Assembly: GCA_943846665.1 (NCBI GenBank)
Contig: OX044358.1
Span: 248,001 to 312,000, forward strand
Reading direction: 5' to 3'
From: Arcticimaribacter sp002477625
GTDB lineage: Bacteria > Bacteroidota > Bacteroidia > Flavobacteriales > Flavobacteriaceae
Length of the DNA stretch: 64,000 nucleotides
The position numbers and the translations under genes were made by a program. The notes under the pieces are model-generated. The model saw nothing but the letters and a program-made list of their open reading frames with translations. It searched no databases and had not been told where the DNA came from. Below, piece after piece: positions 1 through 8,140 of this stretch. The number at the start of each line of letters is the position of its first letter. Position 1 is the first letter of the stretch.

Positions 1-303
1 TCGAACCAAGAAATTGTAGCTTTATTACAAGAAGAAGCCCCCTGTACATTAACTCCTAGATCCACCAATTTAAACTCCTCTTCCATCCCCATAACCCACG
101 AATTGGTTCAGGCTGGCATTGGCTTGGGTAGAGAACCCTACGGCTCGCCTACCCTTTCAGATCAGGCAAAACTCTCCTGTCCGTCACTAAAACTCGGTCC
201 GGGTGATTCTACTCGATCGCATACCGCAAACGAATACATCCATGTATCGGAAATTGAAGAAGGAATTGCTATATACATCAACCTCTTAAACGAAATCTTA
301 TGA
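1..303 (+). CDS. M20-family deacylase, ArgE-like (C-terminal part, 5' truncated by window edge)
   Basis: The reading frame is open from base 1 and ends at TGA 301-303, so only the last ~100 residues are present. They contain the M20 dimetallopeptidase C-terminal pattern YGSPTLSDQAKL and GPGDSTRSHTANEYI, in which the His lies in the metal-binding half that closes the sequence. This is the typical end of N-acetylornithine/N-acetylcitrulline deacetylases. The stop overlaps the argH start as ATGA (300-303), so the two are translationally coupled in an arginine operon. Many Bacteroidota make arginine through acylated citrulline, so the substrate is inferred to be N-acyl-citrulline (or N-acetylornithine). 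The sequence present cannot distinguish these. The internal ATG at 103 is not the gene start. Confidence 0.85.
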   Translation, partial: SNQEIVALLQEEAPCTLTPRSTNLNSSSIPITHELVQAGIGLGREPYGSPTLSDQAKLSCPSLKLGPGDSTRSHTANEYIHVSEIEEGIAIYINLLNEIL

Positions 304-1580
304 AACTTTGGCAAAAAGGAAACGCAGCACATCAAAAAGTAGATCAGTTTACAGTTGGTAGCGATCGGGAATACGACCTGCTACTAGCTGCCTATGATTG
401 TGAAGCCTCAAGTGCCCACGCACAGATGCTCGCCAAAATAGGCCTTCTTACACAAAAAGAAGCCGACTTATTGAGTACCGCACTGAGTCAGTTGCAAGAA
501 AAGGCGATTAACGGTAGTTTGGTTATTGAAGAAGAATTTGAAGACATGCATTCCAAAATTGAGCATGTTCTTACGGAACAGCTGGGTGATCTTGGGAAAA
601 AAATACATACAGCTCGCTCTCGAAACGATCAGGTTTTGGTTGCCATGCATTTGTATCTAAAAGACGAATTGTGCAGCATCAAAAAAACCGTATTCCAATT
701 GTTTGATTTACTCATGCAGCTAGCAGAGCAACACCAGAAGGGACTCCTCCCGGGATACACCCACCTGCAGGTAGCCATGCCTTCCTCTTTTGGGATGTGG
801 TTTTCGGCCTATGCCGAAAGTCTGATCGATGATGTACATTTTTTGAATACCGCCTATACCCTAGCCGACCAAAACCCCTTGGGTAGCGCAGCCGGCTTTG
901 GAAGTTCCTTTCCAATTGACCGGGAATTCACCACCGCACAGCTCAACTTCAGCACTCTAAAAGTCAATGCCGTTGCTGCACAAATGAGCCGTGGAAAGGT
1001 AGAAAAAACAACTGCCATTGCTCTGAGTATGGTGGGGAGTACCCTCGCAAAATTTGCCATGGACATCTGCCTCTATATGGGACAGGATTTTAATTTCATC
1101 TCCTTCCCAGACGATCTAACCACGGGGTCTAGTATCATGCCCCACAAGAAAAACCCGGATATTTTTGAACTCATCCGCGGGAAGTGCAACGCCTTACAAG
1201 CACTCCCAACACAACTCACCCTGCTGACAACCAACTTACCCTCCGGTTATCACCGAGAATTGCAACTGGCCAAAGGCCCCATCATTGACGGTATTCAAGA
1301 GCTAAAGGCTTGCTTGGATATGCTGCTGTTTAGTCTCCCCAAAATAGAAGTTACTCCAAACATAACGGATCAAAAGAAATACGACTACCTCTTCAGTGTC
1401 GATACCTTAAACGCCAAGGTACAAGACGGAATGCCCTTCCGTGATGCCTATCGGGAACTTGGAAATGCTATTGAAGCCGGGAACTACCAACCCAACCGCT
1501 CGGTAGCCCATACCCATCTGGGTAGTATTGGCAATCTTGGACTGGATGCCATTCAGAAAAAAATGGATGCCTTGCGTTAA
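300..1580 (+). CDS. argH: Argininosuccinate lyase
   Basis: Cytoplasmic lyase that splits argininosuccinate into arginine and fumarate, the last step of arginine synthesis. The 426-residue protein shows the fumarase/aspartase superfamily signature GSSIMPHKKNPD at residues 276-287 (catalytic Ser loop), the substrate-binding TARSRND at 104-110 and YTHLQ at 153-157 with the active-site His. It is shorter than the ~460-residue enterobacterial enzymes, as is usual for Bacteroidota. The start codon overlaps the stop of the upstream deacylase (ATGA), which fixes the start. Its C-terminus carries HTHLGSIGNLG; a degenerate echo of these codons lies ~340 bp downstream in the intergenic region (see findings). 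Confidence 0.97.
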   Translation: MKLWQKGNAAHQKVDQFTVGSDREYDLLLAAYDCEASSAHAQMLAKIGLLTQKEADLLSTALSQLQEKAINGSLVIEEEFEDMHSKIEHVLTEQLGDLGKKIHTARSRNDQVLVAMHLYLKDELCSIKKTVFQLFDLLMQLAEQHQKGLLPGYTHLQVAMPSSFGMWFSAYAESLIDDVHFLNTAYTLADQNPLGSAAGFGSSFPIDREFTTAQLNFSTLKVNAVAAQMSRGKVEKTTAIALSMVGSTLAKFAMDICLYMGQDFNFISFPDDLTTGSSIMPHKKNPDIFELIRGKCNALQALPTQLTLLTTNLPSGYHRELQLAKGPIIDGIQELKACLDMLLFSLPKIEVTPNITDQKKYDYLFSVDTLNAKVQDGMPFRDAYRELGNAIEAGNYQPNRSVAHTHLGSIGNLGLDAIQKKMDALR

Positions 1581-1902
1581 TCTCTTTCTTTAATAAGCTG
1601 AATAACAAGTGTTTTAGCACCTGGTTCATTTTGTATTATAAAGGAACTTTTATATATTTGAAAAGAACCGCTCCAAATCGTGTTCTTCTTTATATGAACA
1701 ACCTACGCTTTTATCTTAATAGAGGGTATTACTGTACTGCATTGCTTAAATGCGCAATGTCTGAGCTGTTGTATGGCACTAAAGCCCAAGACAACCCAAA
1801 TCCCATAGATTCTTTTTTATCATATCTCAAGAACCAAGTGTTCAACAATACACACCCATTTGGGTAGTATTGTGGAACTCAATAAAAATATTATGGAAAT
1901 AA

Positions 1903-1920
1903 ACACACCTGAAGGTGTGT
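1903..1920. repeat. Inverted repeat, 8-bp arms with 2-nt spacer
   Basis: ACACACCT-GA-AGGTGTGT is a perfect palindrome-like repeat 23 bp before the small membrane ORF at 1943. A related stem core (ACACCT/AGGTGT) occurs in the hairpin at 30465-30493. It could be an operator, a short terminator stem without a T-run, or a mobile-element end. Nothing else in the sequence decides between these. Confidence 0.4.
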
Positions 1921-1942
1921 ATATACAATAGTTGTGCGTAAT

Positions 1943-2056
1943 ATGAACAAAACTGCGAAAATAATCGATTATGGAATTTTAGGTTTTTTCATCCTAATAA
2001 TTCTGTTCATTCTATACAAACTGGTTTATAATATCTACGGATTAAATTTCATTTAG
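1943..2056 (+). CDS. Possible small single-pass membrane protein (37 aa)
   Basis: ATG 1943 to TAG 2054-2056. The predicted peptide begins MNKTAKIIDYGI, followed by an unbroken hydrophobic stretch of about 18 residues (residues ~11-29, rich in Ile, Leu, Phe) and a short polar tail. Charged residues at the N-terminus and a Lys after the helix fit a one-pass membrane peptide. There is no family assignment. Bacteroidota genomes encode many such peptides, but in AT-rich DNA hydrophobic frames also arise by chance, so the call rests only on composition and a sensible start. Confidence 0.35.
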   Translation: MNKTAKIIDYGILGFFILIILFILYKLVYNIYGLNFI

Positions 2057-2206
2057 GGAGATAGATATGGGAAATATCACGTGATGAGTTTTTTTTCATA
2101 GTTTAATCCAAAATATTGTTGTTAGAATTATGGTTAACAGAAGAGTAATCCCTATATTTTAGTATTCCATTTAGATTTCAATTCATAATTAACTTTCAAT
2201 CGATAA

Positions 2207-2347
2207 ATGATAAGAATACATAACAATACTATTCCAGTAAAAATTATTGAATCAGTAGTCGTTATTAACTTTCAAAACAAAATATTATTGAGAGGTATTA
2301 TTAGAGCATTAGATGATAATGGATTTTTACCAATAATGAATGAATAA
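2207..2347 (+). CDS. Small ORF of unknown nature (46 aa)
   Basis: ATG 2207 to TAA 2345-2347. The peptide starts MIRIHNNTIPVKIIES and contains no recognised motif, signal peptide or membrane segment. It ends about 80 bp before the real start of the pseudouridine synthase gene. It could be a gene fragment or chance; there is no supporting context. Confidence 0.2.
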   Translation: MIRIHNNTIPVKIIESVVVINFQNKILLRGIIRALDDNGFLPIMNE

Positions 2348-2429
2348 AAGCCAGGGACAAAAATGCATTCCATCTCTTCCCCAAGTACCCCGCTTATCCA
2401 CTACCTTTACTTCATTAAAAAACACAACC

Positions 2430-3098
2430 ATGTCCAAGCTTGAAGTAATTCACGAAAACAAAGGCTATATCGTAATAAACAAAGCTGCGGGACTCATCAG
2501 CGAACAAAGTCAGTTTGAGGAACTTACTGCAGAAAGTCAGGTGCTAAAACACCTACAAGCAAGCAAGCGCGAACCCTATATTGGCGTCATTCATCGGTTG
2601 GATCGAGTAACCAGTGGGGTACTACTTTTTGCGAAGAAAAAAAGTGTTTTGGTAGCATTCAACGAACTGTTTAGCAGTCGGAAAGTTCAAAAAACCTATT
2701 GGGCGATTGTACACAAAAAACCAGCGCAAAACAAAGAAACCTTAACTCATTATTTATTTAAAAATAATTTTAAAAAACAGGCAGAAATTGTCCCTGCCCA
2801 TACCAAAGGAGCGCAAAAATGTTTACTCAGCTATCGGGTTTTGGAGCAAAATAATTTGGGTTATCTGTTGGAAATAAAACCAAAAACGGGTCGTTTTCAT
2901 CAAATCAGAGCGCAGTTGGCTCATATAGGGCTCCCCATAATTGGAGATGAAAAGTATGGTTCGGATCAAAAATATGCGGCACTATCCATCTGCCTGCACG
3001 CTAGAAAATTGACTTATACCCCTGCAGAATCAAACGAATCCATCAGCTACGAAGCTCCAGCACCCAGCAATAAGTACTGGAAATTCAAGTCGATCTAG
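2430..3098 (+). CDS. RluA-family RNA pseudouridine synthase
   Basis: Converts specific uridines in rRNA or tRNA to pseudouridine. The catalytic motif HRLDRVTSG is at residues 55-63 with the nucleophilic Asp58, and the later motif KTGRFHQIRAQLAHIG is typical of the RluA group. The 222-residue protein has no N-terminal S4 domain, so it resembles single-domain RluA/TruC-like enzymes; the exact uridine target cannot be read from sequence. The frame is open 30 codons further upstream (from 2340), but that extension is Pro/Ser/Thr-rich and unlike the family. The ATG at 2430 (MSKLEVIHEN) matches family N-termini and is preferred. Confidence 0.9.
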   Translation: MSKLEVIHENKGYIVINKAAGLISEQSQFEELTAESQVLKHLQASKREPYIGVIHRLDRVTSGVLLFAKKKSVLVAFNELFSSRKVQKTYWAIVHKKPAQNKETLTHYLFKNNFKKQAEIVPAHTKGAQKCLLSYRVLEQNNLGYLLEIKPKTGRFHQIRAQLAHIGLPIIGDEKYGSDQKYAALSICLHARKLTYTPAESNESISYEAPAPSNKYWKFKSI

Positions 3099-3176
3099 GT
3101 ATTGGAACTATTCTGCCCCTGCCCCATTAGGTAGTTTGAAATCATTTCTCGTCTTTTGTAATAGGGAAATTACAGT

Positions 3177-4271
3177 ATGAAAGAAAGTCAACGCCTTTAT
3201 TTTTTGGACGCCTTGCGTGCCTTTGCCATTTTGATGATGCTCCAAGGACATTATGTCAGCGGTATTTTGGATCCGATATTCAAAGACCCGACAAATTCCG
3301 TGTACACCTTCTGGCTCTATTGTCGGGGCTTTACCGCTCCCGTGTTTTTTACAGTAACCGGCTGGGTGGTTCTTTTTTTACTCCTTAAAAACCCAATCCA
3401 AGGCTTTCGGAATCCGAGGGTCAAAAAGGGCTTGAAACGAGGCTTGGAACTGATTCTTTGGGGCTATCTGCTGCGACTGAATCTTCCGATGCTGTTGAAC
3501 GGTCAACTGAATGCTTCCTTTTTAAAACCCGATGTTCTACAAATCATAGGCTTGGGCTTAATCTTTACAGTGAGTATTTATGCCTTATTCCATTATTTTA
3601 AATACGGTTTAGGGCTTCTATTTCTCGGAATTGGTTTGTCGATCTTCCTTACGGAACCTCTGTATGTGGATGCAACTTTTACCAAACTGCCACAATTTTT
3701 AGCAGCTTATTTAACTAAGGCCAATGGAGGGGTGTTTTACCTTTTTCCATGGTTGGGCTATGTAAGTCTTGGGGCTTGTATCGCCCAAGTATTTGGTGCA
3801 CAACCCAAAGGGTTTTTAATAAAAGGTATTGGATTCGCGGTTCTTGGTATGTTCTTGATTCATAAATCATCTTCCTTCTTTATCTGGATATACGATCAAA
3901 CCGATTGGATGCTTTTTAGACAAGTAGCTTACAACAACTTCCTTTACATCCGCCTAGGCGATGTCTTCCTCTTAGTCGCAGCCTTTATGGCATTGAACCG
4001 CATCTTCTCCAAAGGTTTTTGGTTGTGGATTGGGCAAAAAACCTTGAGTATTTACATTGTCCATTACTTCATCTTTTACGGCAGTCTCTTTGGAATTGGC
4101 ATCTACAAATACTATAAATATTCTGGAAAGCTTATACAGTCTATTGTTGGAGCTCTACTCTTTATGGTAGTTTGCTTGGTGGTTACCTATTGTGTGCATC
4201 GTTACCGAAGTAAATTATTTTTTATACTTTGGAGTAGCTTAAAAATTAAACGAACCCCACCTTACAATTAG
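3177..4271 (+). CDS. Multipass membrane protein, acyltransferase-like (HGSNAT/DUF1624-type)
   Basis: A 364-residue integral membrane protein with about 10 hydrophobic segments. The N-terminus has the pattern LDALRAFAILMMLQGHYVSG (residues 9-28), as in membrane acyltransferases related to heparan-alpha-glucosaminide N-acetyltransferase (DUF1624) and acyltransferase-3 proteins, including the early membrane His. It likely moves an acyl group across or within the inner membrane to a sugar, but the substrate is unknown. It is followed after 6 bp by the ThuA gene, which overlaps the dehalogenase gene, so the three probably form one operon. The function call is by fold only. Confidence 0.65.
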   Translation: MKESQRLYFLDALRAFAILMMLQGHYVSGILDPIFKDPTNSVYTFWLYCRGFTAPVFFTVTGWVVLFLLLKNPIQGFRNPRVKKGLKRGLELILWGYLLRLNLPMLLNGQLNASFLKPDVLQIIGLGLIFTVSIYALFHYFKYGLGLLFLGIGLSIFLTEPLYVDATFTKLPQFLAAYLTKANGGVFYLFPWLGYVSLGACIAQVFGAQPKGFLIKGIGFAVLGMFLIHKSSSFFIWIYDQTDWMLFRQVAYNNFLYIRLGDVFLLVAAFMALNRIFSKGFWLWIGQKTLSIYIVHYFIFYGSLFGIGIYKYYKYSGKLIQSIVGALLFMVVCLVVTYCVHRYRSKLFFILWSSLKIKRTPPYN

Positions 4272-4277
4272 TTGGTT

Positions 4278-5141
4278 ATGAAAAAATATAGTGTAGTCCT
4301 ACTCGGAATCGTAGCGGTTTTTTTAATTGCTAAAAACACATTCTCAACTCCAGACACAGAACATCAAAATTCAGAGATTCCGTCCGCAGTTCAAAACCTG
4401 AACCAAGCAGACTTCAATGTATTGCTCTATTCCAAAGCCAACGGTTGGGTGCACGAAGATGCTATTCCAGCTGCAAAACAATTGTTCCGAACCCTTGCCA
4501 AAAAGAACAGCTGGAACCTTACCATAACAGACGACAGTTTGATCTACACTCCTGAACAGCTTGCTTTTTTTGATGTTGTGGTTTGGAACAATGTTACCGG
4601 AAACACAATGGACGAAACACAACGAGCAGCCTTTAAAAACTATTTGGAAGGTGGCGGCGGATTTGTTGGTTTCCATGGATCGGGAGACAATTCCCGTCAG
4701 TGGAAGTGGTACTACGAAGAAGTTATCCGTGCAGAATTTTCACACCATCCGATGGTACCCCAGTTCCAAATTGGAAACCTCAATAAAGAATGTCCAGAGC
4801 GTTTTCCTGCTTGTAAAGCACTTCTAATGCAGTGGGATCAGGAAGAAGAATGGTATGTGTTTTATGACAGTCCCCGAAAGAAAGGAGCCCACATCCTTTA
4901 TACGCTAGACGAAACCGATATGGTGATGAGCGGTGTTTTGGAAGATGGTACGCTAGAAGATAAAAATTTTGGCATGGGTGAAGATCATCCAATCGTATGG
5001 TATACCTGTGTTGGAAAGGGAAAGGCTTTTTATTCTGCCTTGGGGCATAAAGCCGACTATTACAAGAGTCCAAACTACATAGTATTACTGACCGAAGCTG
5101 TAAATTGGGCCGGAAACCCGCTACAAAATTGTACTTTATGA
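4278..5141 (+). CDS. ThuA-like domain protein, exported
   Basis: The 287-residue protein starts MKKYSVVLLGIVAVFLIA, a signal peptide or N-terminal anchor. The rest is a ThuA-like (class I glutamine-amidotransferase-like fold) domain: FNVLLYSKANGWVHEDAIP near residue 46, VVVWNNVTG, EGGGGFVGFHGSGD, GEDHPIVWYT and a closing KGKAFYSALGH. ThuA proteins occur in trehalose and other sugar utilisation loci of Bacteroidota, but their biochemical activity is poorly defined. The frame could start at TTG 4272, directly after the upstream stop, but ATG 4278 gives the normal signal peptide. The stop overlaps the next start (ATGA, 5138-5141). Confidence 0.85.
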   Translation: MKKYSVVLLGIVAVFLIAKNTFSTPDTEHQNSEIPSAVQNLNQADFNVLLYSKANGWVHEDAIPAAKQLFRTLAKKNSWNLTITDDSLIYTPEQLAFFDVVVWNNVTGNTMDETQRAAFKNYLEGGGGFVGFHGSGDNSRQWKWYYEEVIRAEFSHHPMVPQFQIGNLNKECPERFPACKALLMQWDQEEEWYVFYDSPRKKGAHILYTLDETDMVMSGVLEDGTLEDKNFGMGEDHPIVWYTCVGKGKAFYSALGHKADYYKSPNYIVLLTEAVNWAGNPLQNCTL

Positions 5142-6037
5142 AAATACTGAGAACACCCGAATCTGCATTTGAAAATTTAAAAGAATTTCCATTTAAAGAA
5201 AACTACCACACCCTTGCTGATGCAGTAAGAATACAGTACCTCGATGAGGGAAATAAAAAGCATCCTGTGGTTTTACTACTTCATGGTGAACCCAGCTGGT
5301 CCTATTTATACCGTAGCATGATTCCAAAATTAGTCGCTGCAGGCTTACGCGTTGTTGCTCCCGACCTTGTTGGTTTTGGAAAATCGGACAAGCCGGCTGC
5401 ACAAGCAGACTATACCTATGCAAAGCACATCGACTGGATGCAAAAAGTTGTGGATCATTTGGAATTGAAGAACATCAACATATTCATTCAAGATTGGGGA
5501 GGCCTGATTGGACTGCGGCTGCTGACTGCAAATCCAGATAATTTTTCTTCTGTAGTCGCTGCCAATACCATGCTCCCCACCGGAAATGTAAGCCCACCAC
5601 AGGCTTTCTTGGACTGGCAAAATTTTGCTGCAACAAGCCCAAAATTTGATGTAGCAACTGTTTTACAAAGAGCAACTACGACTACTCTCTCTGATGATAT
5701 TATGGCAGCCTACAATGCACCCTTTCCGACAGAAGAACACAAAGCAGGGGCCCGTGTTTTTCCAGCCTTAGTTCCAACAACAGAGAATGATCCAGAAAGT
5801 GACAACAACAAAAAAGCTTGGGGGATTTTAACACAGTGGACTAAACCTTTTTTATGCCTGTTCAGTGATCAAGATCCAATAACCAAAGGGGGAGATCAGG
5901 TTTTCCAAAAGCTAGTTCCGGGAACTAAAGATCAGGATCATCAAACAATATCGGGAGGGCATTTTTTACAAGAAGATTCAGGCCCAGAAATATCAGATTT
6001 AATGGTTCAATTTTACGCTAAAAATAAAGTAATCTGA
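5138..6037 (+). CDS. Haloalkane dehalogenase, subfamily HLD-I type (alpha/beta hydrolase)
   Basis: The 299-residue alpha/beta hydrolase has the haloalkane dehalogenase layout. HGEPSWSYLYR at residues 49-59 is the oxyanion/halide region. IQDWGG at 118-122 gives nucleophile Asp119 and halide-binding Trp120. The acid is Asp246 in SDQDP and the base is His275 in SGGHFLQED. The position of the acid after the late strand and the HGEP motif match HLD-I enzymes such as DhlA. These hydrolyse carbon-halogen bonds to alcohol plus halide; the natural substrate here is unknown. The start overlaps the ThuA stop by 4 bp, implying co-translation. An earlier in-frame TTG (5105) would lie inside thuA and is rejected. 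Confidence 0.85.
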   Translation: MKILRTPESAFENLKEFPFKENYHTLADAVRIQYLDEGNKKHPVVLLLHGEPSWSYLYRSMIPKLVAAGLRVVAPDLVGFGKSDKPAAQADYTYAKHIDWMQKVVDHLELKNINIFIQDWGGLIGLRLLTANPDNFSSVVAANTMLPTGNVSPPQAFLDWQNFAATSPKFDVATVLQRATTTTLSDDIMAAYNAPFPTEEHKAGARVFPALVPTTENDPESDNNKKAWGILTQWTKPFLCLFSDQDPITKGGDQVFQKLVPGTKDQDHQTISGGHFLQEDSGPEISDLMVQFYAKNKVI

Positions 6038-6134
6038 TGAATCTGCTTAAAACTGCTAATTACCCTTTTTGTTTTAAGGCGGAAGGCATTCCTCTGGTAT
6101 ACTTATTAATGTATAATTAGTAAAAAGTAAAACA

Positions 6135-6632
6135 ATGTATCCACGCCTTTATTTTCTTTTCCTTTTATTTAGCCTAAGTTCTTGCGAGCAATCCAGCGTA
6201 ATATCAGCAGAGGAACCTATTAGTACGATGAGAATCGATTACTACAGCAGTCCCTGTTCAGGAGCTTTTTTTGTGCAAAACTGCCTCAACTTTCAAATTG
6301 ATAATGAAATAGGGAGTGAACAATGGAGGACACAAGCCATTTCAATCGAAGGATTTGAGTTTAATTATGGATATATATACGATCTTGAAGTGAAGATTAC
6401 GCATATTGACATAAGTAATTGCGCAGATGATTGCCCAAATAACCGCTACGAATTGGTTCGAATTGTTACAAAATCAAAAGTTGACAATCCCTGTGTAATT
6501 GCTTCGAATCCAGATCAAGCCTGTACCAAAGAATATATGCCCGTATGTGGATGTAACAAACGTACCTATAGCAATTCCTGTGTCGCAGCGGTTAGCGGAA
6601 TAACCACTTGGACACTCGGGGCATGCGATTAA
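6135..6632 (+). CDS. Lipoprotein with DUF4377-like domain and C-terminal Kazal-type domain
   Basis: 165 residues. The N-terminal signal ends in the lipobox LSSC (Cys17), so it is a predicted lipoprotein. Residues ~30-115 resemble DUF4377: a CLNFQ-like strand, then W, then IEGFEFNYGYIYDLEVKI and YELVRIVTKSKV. Residues ~125-165 form a Kazal-like module with six cysteines (ACTKEYMPVCGCNKRTYSN to LGACD), the fold of serine protease inhibitors. It may protect the cell surface from secreted proteases; inhibition itself is inferred. It converges with lpdA, and the two stop codons overlap by 3 bases. Confidence 0.75.
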   Translation: MYPRLYFLFLLFSLSSCEQSSVISAEEPISTMRIDYYSSPCSGAFFVQNCLNFQIDNEIGSEQWRTQAISIEGFEFNYGYIYDLEVKITHIDISNCADDCPNNRYELVRIVTKSKVDNPCVIASNPDQACTKEYMPVCGCNKRTYSNSCVAAVSGITTWTLGACD

Positions 6633-8029
6633 ATATGCAAGGGGCGGTTGCCTGTTGCCGCTAAAGCCGCTTCTTTCACAGCTTCTGCATAGGTTGGATG
6701 GGAGTGACTCATACGTGCAATATCTTCCGCAGAAGCTCTAAATTCCATGGCAGTAACAGCCTCGGCTATTAAATCAGCAACCCGAGCACCGACCATATGA
6801 ACACCCAATACTTCATCAGTTGCAGCGTCGGCTAAGATTTTTACAAACCCGTCCGTATCCATACTTGCACGTGCACGACCAAGCGCACGCATTGGAAATT
6901 GGCCTGCTTTATATTGTACTCCAGCGGCTTTCAATTGCTCTTCTGTTTTACCAACAGAAGCAACTTCTGGCCAGGTGTAGATTACATTGGGAATTAAATT
7001 ATAATCGATATGTGGTTTTTGACCTGCTAAAAATTCAGCTACAAGAACTCCTTCTTCCTCGGCTTTGTGGGCTAGCATGGTTCCGCGAACAACATCGCCA
7101 ATAGCATAAATATTTGCAGCTGTCGTTTGTAAGTGATCGTTTACTTCTACCTGTCCACGTTCGTTCAACTGAACACCAGCGGCGGCGGCATTCAATCCTG
7201 CAGTGTAGGGCTTTCTACCAACAGAAACCAAACAGTAATCTCCTTCAAAAGAAACTTCCTCACCCTTCTTATTGGTAGCGTTAATATGTACGGTCTCTCC
7301 CGATCGTTCTACTTTATTTACTCCGTGGGAAAGATAAAATTTAACCCCTTGTTTTTTCAACACTTTGGTCAACTCCCTCGAACAAGCACTATCCATTGCA
7401 GGGGTAATGCGATCTGCGTATTCAATTACCGAAACTGCAGCGCCTAAGCGTCTGTAAACTTGTCCAAGCTCCAAACCAATCACTCCCCCGCCGATGACGA
7501 CAAGGTGTTTTGGGATTTCGCTAAGTTCGAGTGCTTCTGTTGACGTAATCACGCGTTCTTTATCTACCGTAATAAAAGGTAGAGAACCCGGTTTAGAACC
7601 GGTAGCAATGATGCTGTTGGTAGCTTCAATCGTTTCTTTTTTCTTCCCAGCAATTTGGATGTGTGTAGCATCAACAAAACTACCCAGGCCCTCAAAAACA
7701 GTGATGTTATTTTTGTCCATTAAAAACTCAATCCCTTTGGTGGTTTGCTCAACAACTGCGCGTTTCCGTCCAATCATTTTTTCGAAATTAATTTTAATTT
7801 CGCCTGCAATCTCAATACCATGGGTGTCAAAATGTTTTATTGCATCCTCGTAATGATGAGAAGAATCTAAAAGGGTTTTGGATGGAATACAACCTACATT
7901 TAAACAGGTACCTCCCAGGGTACTGTATTTTTCAATCAAGGCAGTTTTCATTCCCAGTTGGGCGCAACGAATTGCAGCAACATAACCTCCAGGTCCAGAT
8001 CCGATAATAGCAACATCAAATTTACTCAT
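6629..8029 (-). CDS. lpdA: Dihydrolipoyl dehydrogenase (E3)
   Basis: FAD flavoprotein that reoxidises the lipoamide of 2-oxoacid dehydrogenase complexes and/or glycine cleavage. The 466-residue protein has the Rossmann start DVAIIGSGPGGYVAA, the redox disulfide CLNVGC (Cys42/Cys47), a second nucleotide motif VVIGGGVIGLELGQVYRRLG, AIGDVVRGTMLAHKAEEEG, and the C-terminal HSHPTYAEAVKEAA with the catalytic His-Glu pair. The frame is open to 8083, but a promoter-like TTG-N16-TATTTTTG at 8057-8083 lies inside that extension. This supports the start at 8029 (or ATG 8032). It stands alone, not next to E1/E2 genes. Confidence 0.95.
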   Translation of the reverse strand: MSKFDVAIIGSGPGGYVAAIRCAQLGMKTALIEKYSTLGGTCLNVGCIPSKTLLDSSHHYEDAIKHFDTHGIEIAGEIKINFEKMIGRKRAVVEQTTKGIEFLMDKNNITVFEGLGSFVDATHIQIAGKKKETIEATNSIIATGSKPGSLPFITVDKERVITSTEALELSEIPKHLVVIGGGVIGLELGQVYRRLGAAVSVIEYADRITPAMDSACSRELTKVLKKQGVKFYLSHGVNKVERSGETVHINATNKKGEEVSFEGDYCLVSVGRKPYTAGLNAAAAGVQLNERGQVEVNDHLQTTAANIYAIGDVVRGTMLAHKAEEEGVLVAEFLAGQKPHIDYNLIPNVIYTWPEVASVGKTEEQLKAAGVQYKAGQFPMRALGRARASMDTDGFVKILADAATDEVLGVHMVGARVADLIAEAVTAMEFRASAEDIARMSHSHPTYAEAVKEAALAATGNRPLHI

Positions 8030-8056
8030 CATTTGTTTTTTAAATTGTTTGCAGTT

Positions 8057-8083
8057 CAAAAATACGAATGTTTCCATCTTCAA
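8057..8083 (-). promoter_or_regulatory. Promoter of lpdA (Bacteroidota sigma-type)
   Basis: On the minus strand, TTG (8083-8081) is followed 16 bases later by TATTTTTG (8064-8057), matching the Bacteroidota -33/-7 elements (TTG and TAnnTTTG). Transcription would start near 8050, about 20 bases before the chosen lpdA start, and downstream of the alternative ATG at 8083. Confidence 0.5.
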
Positions 8084-8140
8084 TAAAGAAAATATGTGTT
8101 TTTCATTTTTTCAGTATATTAGATTTACCAAATCAAGCCC

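Larger units (their letters stand above)
1581..2429. other. Gene-poor stretch between argH and the pseudouridine synthase gene
   Basis: About 850 AT-rich bases without a convincing large gene. It holds: a perfect-armed hairpin at 1846-1872 (arms CAATAC/GTATTG and ACCCA/TGGGT), which overlaps an argH-like fragment; an 8-bp-arm inverted repeat at 1903-1920; a 37-codon membrane ORF at 1943-2056; and a 46-codon ORF at 2207-2347 with no recognisable family. A 57-78-codon frame ending at 1867 has no family features and is not accepted as a gene. Confidence 0.6.

Noticed and set aside
1631..1867. 78-codon frame after argH
   Set aside because: It opens only with TTG (first ATG at 1694), has no family features, and its 3' end overlaps the argH-like echo and hairpin; a chance frame is more likely.
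2340..2429. N-terminal extension of the pseudouridine synthase
   Set aside because: The extension is Pro/Ser/Thr-rich and unlike family N-termini; ATG 2430 fits.
8030..8083. Longer start for lpdA
   Set aside because: A promoter-like -7 element lies inside the extension and the extra residues do not match the family.
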